A stretch of 64,000 bases of DNA, taken from assembly GCF_023195835.1 (NCBI RefSeq), contig NZ_CP096199.1:868001-932000 (forward strand), read 5' to 3'. Under the pieces are notes generated by a model, which was not told the DNA's origin, ran no database searches, and saw only the letters and a list, made by a program, of their open reading frames with translations. Below are positions 59,136 through 64,000 of this stretch, one piece after another (position 1 is the first letter of the stretch; each line of letters starts with the position of its first letter). This stretch comes from Vibrio sinaloensis (GTDB taxonomy: Bacteria; Pseudomonadota; Gammaproteobacteria; Enterobacterales; Vibrionaceae). The translations under genes and the position numbers were made by a program.

Positions 59136-60329
59136 ATGCTCAATCAATTCCAAACACTCGATCAATTTCTACTCGACAATCAAGATTATTGGCGTTTCGA
59201 GCCATTTTTTCTTAGTCAGCAAGGCTGTTTCCCCTGGCTAGATCACCATCCATTGCTGTGTGATTGGTTAGCCTCTCTGACTCAATCTCAGATAGAAGAG
59301 TACAAGCAAGACACCTCGTCCTTGTTGGATGTATTAACTCGCTTTTTGCCGCAACTGCAATGCATCAGTCTCTGGACTCAATTACCACTTAGCCGAAAGC
59401 AAACTTTAGATCTGCCTAGAGGGCTTGATAACGGCATTCCTGGACGCAAATTAGAGCAGATTTACTCTATGGGTGAGGCCTTGCTTGATGACCATCATGG
59501 CCAACAGTGGTTGGAGTGGTGCTCGGGCAAAGGCTTCTTGGGCAGAATTCTAGCCAGTCAAACTGGCCAAAGAGTCACCAGTTTTGAATTCCAGCCAAAT
59601 TTGTGTCAATCAGGGCAGAGTGAGGCTGACAAGCTTGGTCTTGCGATGCAATTTGTCCAAGGTGACGCCTTTTCTGAGCAAGCCAGTGAGGTGTTTCATC
59701 CGCATCAACATGCCGTGGCGCTTCACGCGTGTGGTGATTTACACGTGGCGCTGGTCCAACAGGCTGTGCAACACCAACTGTCTGCCATTAGCTTTTCCCC
59801 TTGTTGTTATCACCTCATCAACGACGAGCACTATCGGCCTCTGTCAAAACAGGCACGGCAATCATCACTGAGCTTGACCAAGCAGGAACTTAGAATCCCG
59901 CTACAAGAGACGGTGACCGGTGGAGAGCGAGTCAAGCGCCACCGAGTCGATGAGATGAGCTATCGTTTAGGTCTGGATATTCTTTTGCGCGAGATTCTCG
60001 GCCAAACAGACTACCAGCCGATGCCGAGCATTAAAAAGTCTCAGCTATCTGAGGGCTTTGAGGCATTTTGTCTGTGGGCAAGTGAACAAAAAGGTTTTGC
60101 TTTGCCGCCCGTTGATTTCCACGATTACCATCAGCGGGGTATTGAGCGATTTTGGCATATGGAGCGCCTTAGCTTGGTTCAACAACCGTTTCGCCGAGTG
60201 TTAGAGCTGTGGCTAGCACTCGATAAAGTCTTATACCTGCAAGATGTCGGGTACCGAGTTTCGCTATCTGAGTTCTGCTTACGTGAGGCGACCCCACGTA
60301 ACATATTGATCCACGCCGTGAAAGACTAA
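59136..60329 (+). CDS. SAM-dependent methyltransferase-like protein
   Basis: 397 residues. The middle holds a Rossmann methyltransferase core with motif I EWCSGKGFLGRILA, an acidic motif (TSFEFQ), and later HACGDLH and SPCCYHLI, the last reminiscent of the N/D-PPY-like position with a double cysteine (PCC) found in Methyltransf_32-type proteins such as the human METTL25/RRNAD group. The substrate is unknown. Ribosome site AGGGGGAAG. It starts 51 bp after cysB and may be cotranscribed. Confidence 0.75.
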   Translation: MLNQFQTLDQFLLDNQDYWRFEPFFLSQQGCFPWLDHHPLLCDWLASLTQSQIEEYKQDTSSLLDVLTRFLPQLQCISLWTQLPLSRKQTLDLPRGLDNGIPGRKLEQIYSMGEALLDDHHGQQWLEWCSGKGFLGRILASQTGQRVTSFEFQPNLCQSGQSEADKLGLAMQFVQGDAFSEQASEVFHPHQHAVALHACGDLHVALVQQAVQHQLSAISFSPCCYHLINDEHYRPLSKQARQSSLSLTKQELRIPLQETVTGGERVKRHRVDEMSYRLGLDILLREILGQTDYQPMPSIKKSQLSEGFEAFCLWASEQKGFALPPVDFHDYHQRGIERFWHMERLSLVQQPFRRVLELWLALDKVLYLQDVGYRVSLSEFCLREATPRNILIHAVKD

Positions 60330-60383
60330 ACGCTCACCTGCCTCTCTTTTTGTTACTTTGATGTTAAAACCTGCTTTTCTTTT

Positions 60384-60429
60384 GTACAGCTAACTGGTAA
60401 TAATATTTGTTATGCACACAAAATGTGCA
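60384..60429. promoter_or_regulatory. Candidate operators upstream of the TrpX-like ABC operon
   Basis: Two features: GTACAGCTAACTGGTAA (60384-60400), resembling a TrpR operator with one base missing in its left half, and an inverted repeat TGCACA (60413-60418) CAAAA TGTGCA (60424-60429). Both lie 88-133 bp before the binding-protein start. Confidence 0.35.
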
Positions 60430-60516
60430 GTAATAACGATGATATAAACACAACATAAATTTGCTTATACCTGGCCAGGACCCTCAAAGGATTGGGTATT
60501 ACATCAAGGAGTTAAG

Positions 60517-61482
60517 ATGAAAGCAGCAACAGTCATAGCAACCGCCGTACTCGCAGGTGTCACATTACTCTCTTCAGCCAGTATTATGGCTAAAACCGCC
60601 AAAGTTGCAGTATCACAAATTGTCGAACACCCCGCACTTGATGCGGCTCGTCAGGGGTTGCTCGATGGTTTAAAAGCGAAAGGTTATGAGCAGGGAAAGA
60701 ACCTTGAGTTCGACTACAAAACCGCACAAGGTAACCCAGCGATCGCAGTGCAGATTGCGCGTCAGTTCGTCGGTGAAAAACCAGACGTGCTGGTCGGTAT
60801 TGCGACCCCTACGGCGCAAGCTTTAGTTTCAGCGACTCGCTCAATTCCAGTCGTGTTTACTGCGGTTACCGACCCGGTTGGAGCTAAGTTGGTTAAAACG
60901 ATGCAGCAACCAGGAAAAAACGTGACCGGTCTTTCGGATCTCTCTCCAGTGAGTCAACACGTCCAGTTGATTAAAGAAATCATGCCAGATGTTAAGTCTA
61001 TTGGTGTGGTGTTTAACCCTGGCGAAGCTAACGCGGTGACTTTGGTAGAACTCCTCAAGCAGAGCGCTCAAGAGCAAGGTTTAGAAGTTGTCGAAGCGAC
61101 TGCGTTAAAGAGCGCAGATGTACAGTCTGCCACTCAAGCAATTGCGGCTAAGTCAGATGTGATTTACGCCCCGACCGATAATACTGTCGCCAGTGCCATC
61201 GAAGGCATGATAGTCGCGGCTAATCAGGCCAAAACTCCAGTTCTAGGCGGCGCTACGTCTTACGTTGAAAAAGGTGCGATTGCTAGTTTAGGTTTTGATT
61301 ACTACCAAGTGGGCGTGCAAACCGCTGACTATGTGGCCGCTATCATTGAAGGCACTGAACCTGGTAGCCTAGATGTTAAAGTTGCCAAAGGCTCAGACTT
61401 GGTGGTTAACAGCAGTGCTGCGATGAAACTTGGTATTGCCATCCCTCAATCGGTTCTCGATCGCGCGACTAGCGTTAAATAA
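60517..61482 (+). CDS. ABC transporter substrate-binding protein (TrpX-like family)
   Basis: 321-residue periplasmic protein of the ABC_sub_bind (PF04392-type) family. Signal peptide to about residue 25 (ASIMA), then an amino-acid-type binding fold with VVFTAVTDPVGA, GVVFNPGEANAV and IYAPTDNTVASA. Some members bind tryptophan or tyrosine; the substrate here is not proven. AAGGAG before the ATG. First gene of a three-gene ABC operon. Confidence 0.87.
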   Translation: MKAATVIATAVLAGVTLLSSASIMAKTAKVAVSQIVEHPALDAARQGLLDGLKAKGYEQGKNLEFDYKTAQGNPAIAVQIARQFVGEKPDVLVGIATPTAQALVSATRSIPVVFTAVTDPVGAKLVKTMQQPGKNVTGLSDLSPVSQHVQLIKEIMPDVKSIGVVFNPGEANAVTLVELLKQSAQEQGLEVVEATALKSADVQSATQAIAAKSDVIYAPTDNTVASAIEGMIVAANQAKTPVLGGATSYVEKGAIASLGFDYYQVGVQTADYVAAIIEGTEPGSLDVKVAKGSDLVVNSSAAMKLGIAIPQSVLDRATSVK

Positions 61483-61547
61483 TCTCCCGTTTTCAAGCCG
61501 AACTATGTTCGGCTTGAAAGCATGTTTTTAACAGTTAGGGAGTAGTT

Positions 61548-62492
61548 ATGTCTGCTTTTGCTTTCTTTGGCGCGCTAGAGATCGGGTTGTTGTACGGCCT
61601 TGTGGCTCTAGGTGTCTATCTCACTTTCCGTGTTCTTGATTTTCCTGATTTAAGCGTTGACGGCAGTTTCCCAATGGGTGCAGCGGTTGCCGCCACCGCT
61701 ATCGTCGCGGGCATCAACCCATGGCTAGCAACGTTTATGGCGGTTATTGCAGGGGCTGCGACGGGATGGGTGACCGCATTTCTAGCCGTTCGTTGTGGCA
61801 TTCTGCATTTGCTCGCCTCGATTCTGACTATGATTGCCGCCTTCTCGATCAATATCCGCATCATGGGCCGACCAAACATCGCTCTTCTCGGTGAAGAAAC
61901 CATCTTAACTCCGTTTGAAACCTTAGGGGATCCTATGCTAGTTCGTCCATTGATGGTCGGTTTGCTGGTACTGGTTTCCGCGTGGCTGGTGGTGCGCCTT
62001 TTAAACAGTGACTTCGGGCTTGGTTTGCGAGCTACTGGCGTTAATGCACGTATGGTCTCAGCTCAGGGAGCAAGCACGGCGTTTTATACCTATTTTGGCT
62101 TGGCGTTATCCAATGGTTTTGTCGGCTTTGCTGGTGCGCTATTTGCACAGACTAACAGTTTTGCCGACGTGACATCAGGGGTGGGGACTATCGTGGTAGG
62201 GCTTGCTGCGGTTATTTTGGGTCAAACGTTAATCCCCGGGCGCAAGATCTGGGTTGCAGTACTCGCGGTGATTGTCGGTTCGGTGTTGTATCGCCTTGCA
62301 GTGGCATTTGCACTCAGTACTGGAATGTTTGGCCTGCAAGCCTCTGACTTGAATTTGGTGACGGCTGTGCTTGTGGCGATTGCCCTCATTGCGCCTAAGA
62401 TCAAAGGCAACCTAAAAGCAAAAAAGCGTAGTACTCCTGCTCAGAGTAAAGAGGCAGCGAAGCAGGCTAGAGAGTCAGGAGAGACCGCATGA
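61548..62492 (+). CDS. ABC transporter permease (LivH-like)
   Basis: 314-residue permease with eight to nine hydrophobic segments and the signature FPDLSVDGSFPMGAAVAA. Ends in a basic tail. The stop overlaps the ATPase start by 4 bp (ATGA), so translation is coupled. AGGGAG before the ATG. Confidence 0.9.
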   Translation: MSAFAFFGALEIGLLYGLVALGVYLTFRVLDFPDLSVDGSFPMGAAVAATAIVAGINPWLATFMAVIAGAATGWVTAFLAVRCGILHLLASILTMIAAFSINIRIMGRPNIALLGEETILTPFETLGDPMLVRPLMVGLLVLVSAWLVVRLLNSDFGLGLRATGVNARMVSAQGASTAFYTYFGLALSNGFVGFAGALFAQTNSFADVTSGVGTIVVGLAAVILGQTLIPGRKIWVAVLAVIVGSVLYRLAVAFALSTGMFGLQASDLNLVTAVLVAIALIAPKIKGNLKAKKRSTPAQSKEAAKQARESGETA

Positions 62493-63283
62493 TACGTTTA
62501 CAAGATATTCAAGTCACATTCAATCCAGGTACGATATTAGAAAACAGAGCGCTACGCGGGGTAACACTGGAGGTACCTGAGCATCAATTTTTGACTGTGA
62601 TCGGCTCAAACGGCGCGGGGAAGTCCACCTTGTTAGGGGCAGTTACAGGAGAAACCCCGATGGTAGGTGGCAAGGTTATCATTGATGAGTTTGATGTGAC
62701 CAAGCAAACCGTAGACCAGCGCGCTAAACAGTGCGCTCGCGTGTTTCAAGACCCGCTAGCGGGCACTTGTGGTGACTTAACCATCGAAGAGAATATGGCG
62801 CTGGCTTATATGCGTGGTAAATCTCGCGGTTGGAGCTTATCTTTATCGAGTCAGCGACGTAAGTTGTTTCAAGAGCGAATCAGCATACTCGGTTTAGGGC
62901 TTGAAGATAGACTCGGCGACAGTATCGGTCTGCTCTCAGGCGGTCAACGTCAAGCTGTAAGCCTAGTGATGGCTACCTTGTCCGATAGTAAACTTCTGTT
63001 GCTAGATGAGCATACTGCGGCACTCGATCCGCGTATGGCAGCGTTTATCATCGATCTGACCAAGAAAATTGTTGCCGAGTTCAATTTGACCGTAATGATG
63101 GTGACTCATTCGATGAAAGATGCGCTCGCCTGTGGCGATCGTACCGTCATGCTCCATCAAGGTGAGATTGTACTCGATGTGGCAGGAGAGCAGCGTGCCA
63201 ATATGCAAGTGCCTGATCTTTTGGAGATGTTTTCCAAGGTGCGTGGCGAAGAGCTGGCGGATGACAGTTTATTGTTAAATTGA
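62489..63283 (+). CDS. ABC transporter ATP-binding protein
   Basis: 264-residue ATPase: Walker A GSNGAGKST, Q-loop FQDPLAGT, signature LLSGGQRQAV, Walker B LLLLDEHTAALDP and switch His in MMVTHSM. LivG-like partner of the preceding permease. A strong terminator lies 73-109 bp downstream. Confidence 0.94.
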   Translation: MIRLQDIQVTFNPGTILENRALRGVTLEVPEHQFLTVIGSNGAGKSTLLGAVTGETPMVGGKVIIDEFDVTKQTVDQRAKQCARVFQDPLAGTCGDLTIEENMALAYMRGKSRGWSLSLSSQRRKLFQERISILGLGLEDRLGDSIGLLSGGQRQAVSLVMATLSDSKLLLLDEHTAALDPRMAAFIIDLTKKIVAEFNLTVMMVTHSMKDALACGDRTVMLHQGEIVLDVAGEQRANMQVPDLLEMFSKVRGEELADDSLLLN

Positions 63284-63355
63284 TCGATAGCTGACGTAAT
63301 AAATGATTATCAAACTATAGTTTGTGTCACACTCAGTCTTATTCACTAGAGTGAT

Positions 63356-63392
63356 GCCTATCTATACTATGGCAGTATAGATAGGCGTTTTT
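63356..63392 (+). terminator. Terminator after the ABC operon
   Basis: 13-bp stem GCCTATCTATACT (63356-63368) / AGTATAGATAGGC (63374-63386) then GTTTTTG. Only about 15 bp before the next ATG, whose ribosome site follows the T run directly. Confidence 0.88.
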
Positions 63393-63407
63393 GCAATAAG
63401 GATGGTA

Positions 63408-64000
63408 ATGCAGGCTTCTCGGCACTTTAGCCTCGTGTTCGTTTTATTGATGCCAATGGCGCTGGTATTAGTATTTGTGGCACTGATGGTCAAAAATCAT
63501 AACGATGCGATGAATCGTGAGTTGGACGATGAGTATCAGCGCATTCACACGGCACTCTCTCGTTCGGCTCGGGTGCTGTCAGCAATTGATTACAGCTTTT
63601 CCAATTATGCTAAGTCGAACTTTATCTGGTTAATCGACCACAACAAAAAAGTGGTGGAAGGCACCTGTCAAATGTGGCCAATTGATGCGCTGTTGCGAGC
63701 AGATGGCAAAAGTAACATCCCTGCCATTGATATTAATTACATGCTAGTGGGGGACGCGGAGTTGTGCGATCCACAAAGTGACATGTATCAGCGGATAAGT
63801 AACCAAGTTTCGCTCGCGCCAGTCCTATCATTTTTACATGATATCGATGAATTTGTGTTGGGGATTCACTATATCGATCGTGAGGGCTATGTTATGTCCT
63901 CCCCAGATACCTACGCGAAAACCATCACCAAACAATTACTTGAAACCCTTAAAGCGCGGCCCTTTTGGCAACGTACTAGCCACAATAGAGATCTGATCAC
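63408..64000 (+). CDS. Membrane sensor protein, N-terminal part (runs off window)
   Basis: Open frame from ATG 63408 (AAGGATGGTA before it) through the last base, at least 197 residues. One membrane helix at about 7-28, then an extracytoplasmic region with HTALSRSARVLSAIDYSFSNY and a likely double-Cache-like fold (DREGYVMSSPDTYA). The cytoplasmic output domain is beyond the window, so it could be a kinase, a cyclic-di-GMP enzyme or a chemoreceptor. Same direction as the ABC operon. Confidence 0.8.
   Translation, partial: MQASRHFSLVFVLLMPMALVLVFVALMVKNHNDAMNRELDDEYQRIHTALSRSARVLSAIDYSFSNYAKSNFIWLIDHNKKVVEGTCQMWPIDALLRADGKSNIPAIDINYMLVGDAELCDPQSDMYQRISNQVSLAPVLSFLHDIDEFVLGIHYIDREGYVMSSPDTYAKTITKQLLETLKARPFWQRTSHNRDLI

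Overview
The window is a stretch of core chromosome from a gamma-proteobacterium, almost certainly a Vibrio. The evidence is the close protein similarity to Vibrio and enteric housekeeping genes, the asd / nhaC-type / adhE neighbourhood, the minCDE + ycgL block, the tig-clpP-clpX-lon-hupB-ppiD-comEA-like order, the cmk-rpsA-ihfB-lapA-lapB-pyrF order, and Vibrio-type families (DUF3080, probably DUF2913). I cannot name the species. I found no transposase, integrase, prophage, CRISPR array, rRNA or origin.

Layout. 1-5.1 kb: 3' end of topB, a DUF3080 lipoprotein (convergent, stops overlapping), an HDAC-family deacetylase, a Nudix hydrolase and a membrane diguanylate cyclase. 5.0-5.4 kb: tRNA-Pro(GGG) and tRNA-Ser(UGA), each with its own promoter and terminator. 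5.4-10 kb: yejM and yejL, divergent yejK, then a membrane protein whose only recognisable signalling module is a histidine phosphotransfer domain. 10-18.3 kb: NhaC-type antiporter, asd, a small membrane protein, a potassium channel with a zinc ribbon, a MarC protein, and adhE behind a 620-bp AT-rich upstream region. 18.4-23 kb: a heptamer tandem repeat touching the minE stop, minCDE, ycgL, a lytic transglycosylase, and folD with a PurR-like operator. 23-28 kb: tRNA-Arg(UCU), a hypothetical gene, a NIT-domain chemoreceptor, an unlisted 33-codon membrane ORF, and selO.

28-41.4 kb is devoted to regulated nutrient uptake. An OmpR-type two-component pair precedes a GtsABCD-like sugar ABC transporter, with 11-bp tandem repeats between them. 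A dctPQM TRAP transporter follows, with a canonical sigma-54 promoter and a convergent dctB-dctD pair. In both transport operons a strong hairpin sits directly after the binding-protein gene. A possible small RNA lies between the two operons.

41.5-56.2 kb is protein quality control and growth: trigger factor, ClpP, ClpX, Lon (with a heat-shock promoter), HU-beta, PpiD, a ComEA-like protein, Cmk, ribosomal protein S1, IHF-beta, LapA, LapB and PyrF. LapB and YejM, 48 kb apart here, are both parts of the LpxC-control circuit of lipopolysaccharide synthesis. 56.2-64 kb: miaE, a coiled-coil membrane protein, cysB, a SAM methyltransferase, a three-gene ABC importer of the TrpXYZ type, and the 5' end of a membrane sensor protein that runs off the window.

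No clearly new multi-gene system is visible. The most promising unexplained items are the membrane Hpt protein, the 33-residue membrane ORF, the heptamer repeat after minE, the sRNA candidate near 34.6-34.7 kb, and several unannotated operators and leaders.
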